From: Emmonsiellopsis sp. PD_33 | Taxonomy: Eukaryota; Ascomycota; Eurotiomycetes; Onygenales; Ajellomycetaceae | Reading direction: 5' to 3' | Assembly: GCA_032988165.1 (NCBI GenBank) | Contig: JANTQF010000010.1 | Span: forward strand, 1 to 64,000 | Length of the DNA: 64,000 nucleotides | Shown here: positions 1-11,412 of the stretch, piece by piece | Layout: each line of letters begins with the position of its first letter | Numbering within the stretch: the stretch's first letter is position 1 | Position numbers and translations under genes: made by a program | Notes under the pieces: model-generated | The model's input: the letters and a program-made list of their open reading frames with translations, nothing else | Told to the model about the DNA's origin: nothing | The model's database searches: none

Positions 1-127
1 TTATAATATTCTTAATAGCGGTATTTTATTCTTTTTTATTGGTTTAATACCTTTAGCTTTTATTATTGCTTTCTCTGGTTTAGAGTTAGGTATTAGTTTT
101 ATTCAAGCTCAAGTTTTTGTAGTTTTA
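1..127 (+). other. Mitochondrial atp6 fragment (NUMT or assembly junction)
   Basis: Frame 2 reads without a stop as the C-terminal membrane hairpin of ATP synthase subunit a. It runs from YNILNSGILFFIGL to GLELGISFIQAQVFVVL, the most conserved part of fungal mitochondrial Atp6. Base composition is strongly AT-rich, as in mitochondrial DNA. Similarity stops abruptly near base 127, before the usual last residues of Atp6, and the sequence becomes ordinary nuclear DNA. The reading frame is intact, so the insert is either recent or an artefact of joining reads. It extends beyond the left edge of the window, so its full size is unknown. Confidence 0.85.
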
Positions 128-1458
128 CCCCATTTCCAACTCCCTTGTTTTTTCTTGATGCTGGTGCTGGTGCTGGTGCCATGATTGTAGGAATAGTATA
201 TTTATTGCCTGGTTTCAACCCCGTCCCAACCTCAGCCCGCAATACGCAACACGCAACACGCAACCCGCCCATCTCGCCCTCATACCACCCCCAACGCCCA
301 ATTCTAGTCCTCTTCAATATCCATCCCAATATGATACCTTCCCCTTCCTCTTCTATAACCACTTGTTATACCAACCTTACACACCCCAGCCGCTACCTAG
401 CGTCCTGCATTAAATCAATCTTATCCTCAAATGCAGGCGTGTTGTATATATCACATTTTATCTTATCCTATCCTATACTATCCCATTATATCTATTTGTT
501 GGGTGTTATATTCATTCCCCATGCATACTTTAAGAATAATAAACAAATTTCCAAGACTCCATTGGAGAGGACTGAGGAGAAAAAAGGGGTAAAAAGACAA
601 GCTTAGTCATCCGCTCAACCCAACTAAATAATCGCGTGGATCCATCGATGAGGGAGAAGGACATCCGGCAATATCAGTGTTCATTTTTGCTATCATCAGG
701 CCTACTACGAAGAATAACAATAATAAGAGGCCATTACCTAGGTTGGCGGGCGGTTAATTCTATCCGTTCTTGCGTTCTTCACGCCAAGCATCAACCCCAT
801 ACTAATAAACTGGATAACCGCACGGCACGCGCACCTCGGCTTCATATGTGCCCCGCATTGTCCTGTGTTTGCGGGATCAGTGATGAAAGACACAGGCCAG
901 CATACGACTGGGCATGGGGAGCCAGTAGCTAGTACCTAGAAAATGATGGGCCCGCTGCCCTGAAATTTCCCTGCCTGGTTGAGCCGTCAGGTACTTGTGG
1001 CATCCCTGCTTTGATAGCTACAAGCAGTGGGGGGGCTTCGATGATATCTTGTTTGAGACTGTCAAGCTCAAAGAGTCAAAGACCATAAAGTCCGACGATT
1101 TAACCTCCTTGCTAACACAGTTCATCATGTGTTCCAACCGGCTACACAGAGGGCGGCAAACGGCGATCAACATCCAAGATTCTCCGTCTCAAAAAAGCAT
1201 AAATCGATCCCTCGGATACGATGGAGATCCCCGCCCGCGCGCACTAAATACGAGAGGTGTTAGTTTGCAGGAAGTTGCGGGCGGGATGATGCTTCTTCGT
1301 GAGATTCGGGTTTAACTTATTATTATTATAAGAAGAAGCTGGGCTCCGCTTTTTGTCAAACAAATAAATTCTTCGATCTAGAGCTCTTGTGGATTTTGCG
1401 GCAAAATACGATCTTTTCTTTTTTCGCTCGTTGTTGTAAGGCTGTATTTGCATTCGCC
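128..1458. other. Intergenic region upstream of the monooxygenase
   Basis: No gene is recognised. A short CTGGTG repeat lies near 158-180, and CAACACG repeats lie near 246-262. The last few hundred bases should contain the promoter of the gene starting at 1459, but no specific site could be assigned. Confidence 0.5.
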
Positions 1459-3467
1459 ATGGCAGCGGGCAGGAATTATGCCCGGCTGGAGGTTGGGAAT
1501 CAAACGTATGATGAAGCTGCAGTTGTGATCATTGGTGCTGGGATATCTGGTGAGTTTGGTCTTGCAGCTAATTATTATCCGTACCTACTATTTTTATTCG
1601 AATGGTTAAACTAACCTTGGTGGAATCTAGGAATGTGTACCGCGATTAGCCTGCTAAAGAATAACATCAACAATTTCGTGATTGTCGAGAAGAGCGGTGG
1701 GCTTGGGGGAACATGGAGGGATAACAAGTATCCTGGTTGCTGTTGTGATAGTATGTTTGATCTAGTGACTATATTTTGCCCCGTTCAGCATTACTTTATT
1801 CAAGGTGGTTACTAATATTCTAAAGTCAACTCGCATCTATACAGCTATTCTTTCGAGCAGAACCCAAACTGGTCGAGGCTGTACCCCGGCCAGGAGGAAA
1901 TTTTGGTACGTCCAGCCCTTTCGCCGTCGAAAGCTATGCATCCTTTGACAAGTAATCTAATTTTCGGATAATAGCAATACCTCCACACAGTCGCCGAAAA
2001 GTATAAGCTATTTCGCCATATCCGGTTCAATTCATCCGTTGAAGAAGCTAGATGGGACGATGCAACCCGAAAATGGGAAACAACCATCCATGTCGGATCC
2101 GGTTCCAAGGATGCGGAATATAATAATCGATACACAATCACCTCTGATTTCCTCGTTTCGGCAGTAGGGCAATTGAACTACCCAAGATATCCGTCAATTC
2201 AGGGGATAGATGATTTCCAGGGAAAGTTGATGCATAGTGCCAGGTGGGATTGGACGTATAAGCTCAAGGGGAAGAGAATCGGAATCATTGGAAATGGTAC
2301 GATATTCCCTAAATTTGTCCATTTGTTGTCTTTGCCTAACATTATCTTGCAGGAGCTACCGCGGCTCAGATAATACCCGAGATCGCAAAAGAAGCAGCCC
2401 ACCTAACTGTATTTCAAAGGACGCCCAACTGGGTCACGCCTAGATACGACATGAACGTGTGGAAACCTTACAGAACCCTATTCAAATATGCCCCCTTCAT
2501 CCTCTGGAAAATGCGCGCCTGGATGATGGACTTCCGCGAGGTATTTTTCAGCATAGTAACAGACCCAACGAGCAAATATTCCGAATACACCCGCCAACTA
2601 AGCATCGACATGATGAAACGTCAACTCCCCAACAACCCAGAGCTCTGGGATAAATTCGTCCCCAACTACCCACCAGGCTGCAAACGCATCATCATCACAG
2701 ACGACTACTTCCCCACCTTCGCCCGCGACAACGTCTCCCTCGAAACCCGTCCCATCCAACACATAACCAAGAACGGCATCATGGTCGACGGCACCGAGCA
2801 AGAATTCGACCTCATAGTCCTCGCCACAGGCTTCCGCACCGTCGAATTCATGCACCCGATCAAACTCCACGGCGCCAAGGGCCGTCCCCTCTCCGAAGTC
2901 TGGGCCGAAGGCGCCCGTGCCCTCTACGGCGTCACCGTCGAGTCCATGCCCAACTTCGCCATGCTCTACGGGCCCAACACGAACCTAGGACACAACTCCA
3001 TCATCCTCATGATCGAGTCGCAGACCAAGTATATCCAGGCGCTCATCGGCGCGGTCCTCAAGGCGCGGCAAAACGGTGATTCCCTAGCGATAACGCCGGA
3101 TCCCAGACGGCTAGATGCATTTAATGAGGAGATCCAGTCGGTTCTGGGGAAGACGTCCTTTGCGCATCCGAATTGCCAGAGCTGGTATAAGCTGGAAAAC
3201 GGCAAGATTACGAATAACTGGTCCGGCACGGTGGTTGAGTATCAGAAGCTCTTGGCTAAGGTGAACTGGCAGGATTTCGCGATGGAGGGGTATGGAGCGC
3301 AGATGTTGAAGGTGAAGAAAAAGAAGACGCATGTGGGTCGGGTGAGGGAGGAGTCGCTGGTGACGTATAGGGAGATGGCGATTGCGATGGTTGGGATGTT
3401 GGGGACGTGGGGGGTGTTGGCGTACAAGGCGCCGCATTTGTTGGAGAAGTTGAAGATTCGGTCATGA
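1459..3467 (+). CDS. Flavin-containing (Baeyer-Villiger-type) monooxygenase, 5 exons
   Basis: Exons are 1459-1549, 1631-1750, 1826-1905, 1975-2296 and 2353-3467, giving 575 residues. All introns are GT-AG. The first Rossmann motif GAGISG (residues 26-31) binds FAD. GGTW and YPG follow, then the type I Baeyer-Villiger fingerprint FxGxxxHxxxW as FQGKLMHSARWD, then a second nucleotide motif GNGATA for NADPH, split by intron 4. The family oxidises ketones to esters or lactones using NADPH and O2. The C-terminus ends with a hydrophobic stretch (YREMAIAMVGMLGTWGVLAY), which could anchor it to a membrane. No partner biosynthetic genes are adjacent, so the substrate is unknown. The ATG is chosen because it immediately precedes the FAD-binding fold. 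The cysteine-rich YPGCCCD is unusual; CACD is more common in the family. Confidence 0.9.
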
Positions 3468-4019
3468 GGTGAATGGGATATACAACTTTTCTTTCTTTCT
3501 TCTTGTTTTCTGTATGTATGTGTTATGTGTATGGATTTTATATCTCACCTTTGATAAATCTCAGAAGAAATAGACGCTGGGTCGCCCATGAGAGCAACCT
3601 TGGATTATTGCCCTTCCTCCTATTGTAGTGACCAGGAGGGACAAGCTCTAGACACTCCTATTAGTCAACGTCCAGTATCCAACTCGAAATATACATGGAC
3701 TAGCTCGAGAGGCTCTAAGGCTATCTTTAAGCCATAGGTACAGTCCATCCCAATTGGGCAGATGACCTAACCGCAATTGACCCCCAATCAATCAAACCAC
3801 AAGTTGTATTTTAAACAAAGGAGAATCTGCACGAGAAGTAGTCAAGATCGTGCGCTTTTAGTTCAGACGGTCAGTCAACCTAGTCTGGCTCCCAGTCGCA
3901 GGGGGCTCCGGTCCCTTAGCAGCCGAAATCTCAGGTATTATTTAACACCCGCCCTTAAAGATCCCACTGTTATTAGGTCATCCAAGAGGGATGAAAATAA
4001 GGCATATGACAAGTAGAAA
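3468..4019. other. Intergenic region, no gene seen
   Basis: This stretch lies downstream of the monooxygenase. It contains a TG...CA-bounded stretch (about 3625-3946) vaguely like a solo LTR, but no target-site duplication or second copy was found. Confidence 0.4.
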
Positions 4020-4770
4020 CTCCGTGAGATCAAATCCCCAAGCTTCAGAAGCCCTGCAGCAGAAGCCGCCACGGAGCCACATGGTTAATCATGGCAGGGG
4101 CAATATATGTAAACTCCCAGACTATGGCTGCTGCAATTCGACAATTTTAACATCCACAAGCACAGTGTGAGATGTGGAAATCATTGCAGTAGAGCCGGAA
4201 TAGCCCTTCATGGAAATAAATGCATCGAACAACTTTGCTGAAAAAGACGGCAGGCAGTAAATTTCTTGTGACGGTCGGCTTCATCCGCGATTGCATCGTT
4301 TCGCTGCGTAGGAAGCACGTTCCGTGTAGCAAGGGACTCGAGGTAGTCAGCGGTCGATTCAAATATATCATCTAGGGTTGGCGGTAGGACATTTGCAGAA
4401 GTTGAGAGCTCATTCATATTAAATATACTTAGCCATCTCCTTGTAAGCTTCTCGCAATTCTTGCTCAGATATGTCTGGGTTTACAGGACAGGCCGGCCTT
4501 CAGATTTGGGCACTTTGAGGACGTTGGCAAGAGGGGGGCCACCAACGTAGGTCATAATGATGTATGGTCCCATTCATATCGTCCAAGATCCGTGCACCTA
4601 GGGACAGGGATCACTGTGTGCTGGCAGAGATCCCACAAGGCAGCACCTTCATTGGCAACATTTTTCTTCACGGAAGATTGTTCGTCCAAGGGAGCTGAAC
4701 CAAACAATGACCTCTGGGGTGTCCTCCGAAAGCACTATTCCACTGGCATGCCTGCTCGGCGCTGCAAACA
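4020..4770 (-). pseudogene. Decayed APH-family (aminoglycoside phosphotransferase-like) kinase
   Basis: Short blocks in shifting minus-strand frames follow the order of the large fungal APH/choline-kinase-like family. They are TPEVIVWFSSLGRTIF, then VANEGAALWDLCQ..VIPVP near 4600-4660, GPYIIMTYVGGPPLANVL near 4510-4560, NPDISEQELREAYKEMAKY near 4430-4490, QRNDAIADEAD near 4290, a GLFRLYCNDFH block near 4170-4200 matching the catalytic-loop region, and WEFTYIAPA near 4100. Several frame changes and stops break the reading, and no intact ORF longer than about 75 codons remains. It is therefore a relic. The boundaries are approximate. The family identification rests on my recognition of these motifs, not on an alignment. 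Confidence 0.75.
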
Positions 4771-5610
4771 AGATGTGCTGCAGCTAGCTGCACGGCAAAA
4801 TGCTCAGTGGATTATGCAAGCAGCTTCTTCGCCCATTGCGTGAAAATGGCATCCAGTTGGTACTTGGCAAGATGTCAAACTGCATAGTGACGCGGGGTTG
4901 CAGGGCAGGTAGGCATGGGGATCCCGAGATCAAATGCAACGGGAAAGGAAACAGAAGACAACAACATGAAGAATAATCGGAAACAAGCGGATCTGATGAA
5001 AAGCTGGCGTCCACTGACTTCAGATGGATTTGGATGGCCCTATTCCAAGCTGGAGGTTGTCGAAGTTGAGGTCAGTATCAGACCAGGTCAAATCAGGTTA
5101 GCGCAGGCTGTGAATCACAGGATTTGACTTTTTCCCCACTCAAGGTTCCACCCGAACCAGCTTTGATGAAACTCAACTTCAACCTCATCTCAACCAAGGC
5201 GAACTACAATCAATGCGTTTAAACAAGCAGGGCTCCCTAGTCCTCCTAGCCCACGTCGAAAGCTCTACAATTGGCCAGGGTCATTTTTGTGAAGACGAAG
5301 AATTGAGTGGGATACATCCCACCCATCACGGGAAAGCCTACACAACCCGCTTACTGAGATCTGGATGGATGGTCAGGGGTAGGAAAGGAGAATTCGTTCT
5401 GTCAATTGATATTGGATTGAATTAGACTGGGAAGGTATCGTTATTGCATACATGATAGGACAAAACAAGCTGACGGTAAAGACAGGCACGAATAAGGTGA
5501 GGGGACTAGGCAGCCCCCAGCGAAACAAAGGGAATATATCAACGGTGGTTCATGCGTAAAAGAAACGGGCATCTCGGGATGCAAATCGGGAGGAGGCAGC
5601 TATTCACTAC
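4771..5610. other. Intergenic region, no gene seen
   Basis: No coding signal is recognised between the kinase relic and the 3' end of the zinc-cluster gene. Part of it may be the eroded N-terminal end of the relic. Confidence 0.4.
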
Positions 5611-6505
5611 CTACTCCAAGTTTCCATCTCCGCCAAACAGTGCGTCAAAATAACTGAGATCGGTAGCAAAAGAGTCTATATTCGGGACATTGTTGTCTAC
5701 CCATCCTATTGCGAAAGGGCTAGTGTTCTGAGCCCCCGCTGCAAAGGGGACCGCTGGATCCTCTATGAAGGCTTGGGTAGTGTTGTGGAGCTCCGGAGTT
5801 CCATATCCATCACGGGCATGGTCTGAGAGAGCTAGTATGATACAAGAGTCAGCCGATTCCCTGAATCCAACAGCATTATGGAGATTGATATTACCTGAGG
5901 TTGCTTCTGGCGCTGTTAGGCCCGGTTGCAGGCCTGCCGGAAATATCTGTTGTTCTTGGGTACCCCAGTGCTGCTCTCCGTTGTACTGACAGCGGTCAGC
6001 AAGGTTAGCTTGATGTGTTATCAGGCTCTTACTAGTTCCAAGTGTCCACCATTCCCATTTCCAGAGAACATATCAACAATTGTCTGTTGTTGCTGGGCAA
6101 TCTGAACCACCATCTTCCACAGCTGATTAAGCTTCTCTTCGATTCCCGTGCTGGACCCTCCGATCGATCGATTGCTGGTTACGGGCTGTGTATCGGTGCA
6201 GGCTAACCCATTCTTGGTGCAGTTGGCGCAGCAGTCAGGATTCAATGGACCCTTATCACATTTCCATTTGCGAGACTATATCGGTGAGAGGCATTAGCAC
6301 TTAATACCTTCCAAGGTAGCATTTGTAGGGAATGAAAGCGGCATGGACTCGAAATATTCACCTTGCAACTATCACAGCGTCGAGAAACCCGAGGCTGCCG
6401 GTTTCCCGTCCTAGACCTAGATGCCTGTGTTGGGTTGCTGGGCTGGTTACCGCTGAGTGCATGCATAGTCCCGCTTTCTAACTGCTGCCCTCGTGGACAA
6501 CTCAT
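5611..6505 (-). CDS. Small Zn2Cys6 (fungal binuclear cluster) transcription factor, 4 exons
   Basis: Exons (minus strand) are 6505-6362, 6275-6033, 5985-5895 and 5831-5611, giving 232 residues. The cluster reads C-x2-C-x6-C-x9-C-x2-C-x6-C, starting at RRCDSCK and ending at KNGLAC (residues about 44-73). Intron 1 cuts directly after the second cysteine. In this family six cysteines hold two zinc ions and bind CGG half-sites. A short coiled-coil-like stretch follows (IEEKLNQLWKMVVQIAQQQ), typical of a dimerisation helix. The remainder is acidic and rich in N, S and F, like an activation region. There is no middle homology (fungal-specific TF) domain, so the protein is much shorter than most family members. 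It may be a complete small regulator or a shortened one. Its targets are unknown. Confidence 0.8.
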
Positions 6506-9500
6506 TGGTAAGGAATACGCAAAGGCAGAAGTATCACAGTAAGGTCACGTGCTACAAGACGGTTTCAACCTTGTTGGGTGGCCTGGAAATATCAATTGTT
6601 GAATGTAATTGCTTGCTTCGCAGGGTATTCGTAGTGTGTTCGTCAGGGAACATAGGGAAAGAAAGCAGAAGTGGCCAGGAGATTTATATTCCTCCCGGGG
6701 CTTGGAACCATCTTGAGCCGCCCTGACCAAAGCTCAAAAAATGCGTTTTCGGATGCGCGGGCTGGCCAATAAGCGGCATCCGCTGGCAGAACGATGGGAA
6801 GAAAAAGCAAAAAATGCAATAACGATTCTAGAATTTAGCCCCACAAAACCGTGGGTTTTTTCAACTTTTTCTACGCTGGATGATGATCACCGAATTACAA
6901 CGAAAAATACGTACGCTAACTTAAACCAAGAATGGACAAGGCCGGATTTTTCTGCCGACCGACTCAGCCATTGCATTTCCGCACCGCCACATACTGATGG
7001 GGGGGAGATCTCAACCCCCACAGAACCATTTATTTCCACACTGAGCCAATTATCTGCAATTAACTGCTTTGTTGCCATGTGGTGAGGTTTGACTCTCAAC
7101 TCTCAGAGAGTATATCATGCCCCCAGTGGCAGTCACCCAGGGTTTAAGGAGCATGGCAGGGCTACCCTGGCCACAACCCTCACAAGGCCCACCACTAACT
7201 AGCTCAGCGCGGACAGTTGTGGCCGCTGCGGCAACTACAGAACTTCAACTACAGCGGGCGCTTCAACTACAGAGCTTGCCCCAGGTTCCGTGGGTCCCAG
7301 CTGTGCAGTCTCTCATCGAACACTACTCCATACTAGTAGTATCTCCTGGTACTTAACAGCTGTGGATGGCTAGAGCCTCAAAGGGAAAGGCATATTCCTC
7401 TTAGTTACCCTTGACTTGTTACAGTAGAAACAGAGCACGCATAGCGTAAAACTGGTAGTAAAGAGTATGATTCTTCTAAGGGTAGTAGGGGGGGTATAGG
7501 GCATGGGCCTGCCGGCCAGCTACGCGGTGTGTGGGGGAAGGACAGCGGAGTTCATAGTCAGGGCCCCAGCAGGCACATTTACATACTATATAGTTACATA
7601 GCTACTCCTTGCCAAGGTTGCAGATCCAGACGCATGCAAATCCATGTGTGTATTTATATTCCCCCAACCTTTATCGGTAATAATACAATGATAAAACAAG
7701 AAAATACCTAACCTACTTAGATATGTGCAACCAGAAGGGAGAATAGACACATCCCCTTGCAAATCAGCCCAGAGGCCACCCGAGGTTGCGACTTTGCGCT
7801 GCGCCTGTTGTGGGTGCGCCTTATTTTCGGTGATACCATAAATGTTCCTTTTATATGTAAAACACATATAAAAGATACTTATAGATATCTCATGATTTCT
7901 CCACCACCACATTAGATATAGCAGCTTTCGGATTTTAATAGGAAATATAGAGACTACAAGAAATACACTGGTTTCAATAAAAACAATAATTTCTCCTTTA
8001 ATTCTGTTTATTTCTATTCTTAGAGTCAATTTCAGTGCGATTTCAGTTTTATCAAAGAAAGTTGGCAGCGTCATCAAATTAAATGATGGAATTACTTTGA
8101 AGAACTAGCGGCCGCTTGAAGAGAAAGACTGCTGATCACCGATACCCGTCCCACTCGACATCGTAAATAATTGTGCCTGGTTGTCGGGAAACCCGAGTTC
8201 CAAGGTTCTAATAGTAAGGTTGTTTGATGTTCTTGCACACGTCGCATACCTCACTTTCCCTAAATTGGTTAGTTAGTATTTCTATGACCCCCGATGGGTC
8301 ATACCAAATTAATGAAAATACACACGTTTTCACCTAGAAGCAATGTATGTATTCTGCTGATACTGTTGCGAACCCCAATGGGGCTCAGGATGCCTTTTTC
8401 TCGCTCCCGATGTAAGCCCAAACCCCCGGCTGCTCAGGCAGGGGTTGGAAAAAGGACGTTGACACGATTCGTGAACTTGTCACACACGATTTCAATGTCC
8501 ATAGACATTTCCGCAAATAACAGGCTAAATAAGCCCGATGCACACCGGTCACCTCCTCGTGTTGCTCATGCGCGAGGGGGAAAATTCGCATGCGCCGGGA
8601 ATATACATGCGCCTGTAGACAATCCTGTGAATTGTCATGTACTTCACCTATTCGCTGATTATCCCTGTCCCTACTTTGCTTGGGAGCGGCGTCGAGTTGT
8701 CGAACAGGGCGTCCCCTTCGAGAACAGGCCTCTAGGAACCAACATGACATCATAACAGGTGGGGATGGGCTAGTTGATGGCATCGATCATTCTCGGGTTT
8801 TGGCTTTCGAAAATAAACGCGAGTGTTAGATAGGGGTTTGGAACTGGAACCTGCGGGTTGGTAGCCGACCCGCGAGGCCAGATCCTCTATCCATTAAATG
8901 AACTTATTGGGTGAAGAGATCAGTCATCAAACTCCCCTTCTAGCGTGTAGGGGAGCCGGATTACATCCTTAACCGGTGCTCCCTATTTATGAATGGTTGA
9001 ACAGTACACCCAGCCCTCCAACCTCACCATAAATCAGACCCATGCGTTTGTGAAATATGGGGGATTTTGGGTTAAGTTTTTTTTGCAGGGGTGGAGGGTG
9101 AGCTATGGGCCATGCACATTATGCTTGGGCCTTCACCATACTCACCATGGGCAGTTATGGTTTGAAATTGATCATACTTTTGGTGATTGCAAAGTCATTC
9201 TCTATTATCAGATATATGATATCCAACCAAGAGTATGGTTCTTTCATTATCGTTCGCTCCGGTTTGCATTTATGAATGATGCCCTTGGACCATGGGACCA
9301 ATCATGAGAGAAGGGTAAAAGAGCAAAGATGGAGGAGTGGAGAAATTAGGAAATTCAACAAAAGTTCGCAAAGACAGGGGTTCTGGAGTTCCAGAGATGA
9401 ACTCCACTGGGTTCTCGAAATAGCTGCCAGGTAGCCCTGATCACAGTGCTACATGCAAGCAGTGACGACTTCCAAGCGGGAAGATTTTTAGGTGTAGAAC

Positions 9501-9587
9501 GACGAAGAGGCGACGGTGCATGGCCACGACGGCGAGTCGGCACGATGAGAGAGAGAGGCGTGAGATGATTGCCCTCATATACGGTTT
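6506..9587. other. 3-kb gene-poor region
   Basis: No convincing gene is seen on either strand. An AT-rich island at about 7815-8100 has a 163-codon minus-strand opening (8077-7586) that I do not recognise. A hairpin at about 8840-8910 resembles part of an arginine tRNA but does not fold properly. A CACGTG lies at 6545-6550, about 40 bp upstream of the zinc-cluster ATG. Confidence 0.4.
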
Positions 9588-10395
9588 TCAATAAAATCCT
9601 CCGCGTTGACTCCACCATCCCATCGGATGATTCATCTCAAACCAAGAATCTCGTGGCGATGAGGAGCGTTTTCTCTTCCTCTCTTCCCTTTTCTTCTCCC
9701 AATCGTCACGGATTCCCGCAAATTCGAAGACCGCAGGTGCGTCTGCAGGCGCCTCCTTGTCCGCGAAGACAGCTTCGCGGGGAACTCTCAGTTTCAAATG
9801 ATCATTGTTGAGGAATTGAAACACAAACTCGTGTTTCTGGCAGTCGCTTTCCCATCGAAACACCTCCAACCCAGAATGTTTGGGAGGGGGACATGACCGA
9901 AGATCATACTCAATGTCTTCATCAAAAGCGATAGTTCCACACATCTGGCCCGGCCACCTAACGCCGTTCGTATCGTTATGGTAGAACTCGACATATCTCA
10001 ATGGATCCCAGTCTGAGGTGTAGCAATAGTCGACATGGTCTGCGGAATATAGGTAGAACTTCTGGGAGTAAAGGGAACCAAGGGGTGTTTGGCTCTGTTT
10101 TGCATCTCTGAGAGAGTCGTATGTTTCTTGGACCTCCGTTTCCCGGTCTCGATCGAAAGCTAGCTGGGTATTTTTCGCCTCCTCATCCTCGTCCTCCTCA
10201 TCCTCATCCTCGTCCGCATCGTCCTCATTGTCCTGGGTTATAGGGATTGCGGTCAGAGTGTTTCTCATCGAAGCCGGATGCCATATATATTCTTACGTCT
10301 GTTTCGGAATCAGAACTTGAAAGACTGGATGAATCTTCGTCAGAGCCGGAGGATTCCACATGTTGATCTTCTTCCTCGGGGCGAGCTGGAGGCAT
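9588..10395 (-). CDS. Uncharacterised acidic fungal protein, 2 exons
   Basis: Exons are 10395-10297 and 10232-9588, giving 247 residues. The 64-nt intron has GTAAGA at the donor and ends in CCCAG. The N-terminus is a low-complexity Ser/Asp/Glu region (SSGSDEDSSSLSSSDSE, then DEDEDEEDEDEE). The core of about 150 residues has many aromatic residues (FYLYSADHVDYCYTSDWD, YVEFYHNDTNGVRWPG). The C-terminal part is basic (KKREERKRKR), like a nuclear localisation signal, and ends in WWSQRGGFY. I do not recognise the family. The acidic and basic blocks suggest a nuclear protein, which is inference. The start is the first ATG in the spliced frame. The gene was divergent from MIA40 before the transposon between them inserted. 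Confidence 0.65.
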
Positions 10396-10827
10396 GTTGA
10401 AAATACTCTGCAATTCTGCAAATCGGATTCAGGGTTTCGCCTCGACGGCTTTCACCACTCTGGGGAAATCGAGATGGGTTTTCCTCGAGGAGACCTTTAC
10501 TCCGTTTATAAATAAATAAACAAGTCAAGATAAGGAAGATCGTTTGTCCGTGCTCCTTGTTTCCAAGGTGATATCCTCCCATTGTCGGGATGAGATCGGC
10601 AGCCAACTGTGTGATGAGATATCATGGTTACAGTGTTGCCATATGCAAGCATTTGACAGGTAAACTGCCTGCTAACCATCTGTCAACTATTTATATAGAA
10701 TCAAGGGGCTCCATCAGAGTCAAGTTTCAGCTGTAGAGTGAGAATAGAGTTTGTCTCCTATCCCATTACATAAGCACCTAGTCCACCCGCCGGTCTTGGC
10801 AGCCAAGAGAAACATCCGAATAATTAA
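10396..10827. other. Promoter side of the acidic-protein gene
   Basis: This region lies between the ATG of the acidic protein and the TA target duplication of the first transposon. No gene is seen. It presumably holds part of the original divergent promoter shared with MIA40. Confidence 0.45.
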
Positions 10828-10829
10828 TA

Positions 10830-10940
10830 ATCATGCCTACGCTGCGGTCCTTGGCGGCCTGCAGCACCTCTCAGCGGCTGCTGCACCTCTTCTAGGTGCG
10901 CCACACTGTAATCATAAAAACACTGTAATCATAAAAATGA
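10830..10940 (+). repeat. Left terminal inverted repeat of transposon 1
   Basis: This matches the reverse complement of 12747-12876, with indels. An internal palindrome CACCTcttctAGGTG lies inside it, mirrored at the right end as CACCTattctAGGTG. Confidence 0.88.
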
Positions 10941-11412
10941 AATAAGATGTCAATTAAATGGGCTGTAGGGATAGATCCCTCCTTCTATCTATAATAAATA
11001 ATCTGTCATTTTCATCCCATCTACCTGCTTCTTCCAAATCTCTATCAACCTCACATTCAATATTGGATTGTGTTGGGCTAGGTGCCTGGGTGGTAGTCTG
11101 CTTCCCCCCCTGCCCCCCCCCCTGCCTGTCCTTTTTTGTCACCTCAGCTACCCTACACTCTGTGATTTTATGATTCACATTGCAAACTATAAGAACACCT
11201 CCTACTATACCTTTTAAGTTGATTTAGCACCTTAAATTCTTCATATGATGGTGCTCATTCACCCTGAGAAGCCTATTCATTTCTGCCTCCTATTGAGCAT
11301 TCAACTCTGCCTGCAAAAGACTGCCTTTGAAGATTTTATCAAGCTATTGAGATATGCTAGGTGAATTCAGTATATCTTGGACATCCTGGAGGCTCTTCTG
11401 AATAGCAGTTAT

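Noticed and set aside
3625..3946. Possible solo LTR (TG...CA)
   Set aside because: No target-site duplication, second copy or retrotransposon protein was seen in the window.
6741..7085. 114-codon plus-strand ORF upstream of the zinc-cluster gene
   Set aside because: No recognisable domain, and composition resembles flanking non-coding DNA.
8385..8783. 132-codon minus-strand ORF and overlapping 153-codon plus-strand ORF
   Set aside because: Neither has recognisable motifs or splice context. They look like chance openings.
8840..8915. tRNA-Arg-like stretch on the minus strand (TAATGGATAGAGGATCTGGC)
   Set aside because: The D-arm region looks right, but no proper T-arm (TTC-purine-A) or acceptor stem pairs with it. 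It may be a chance hairpin or a badly eroded tRNA.
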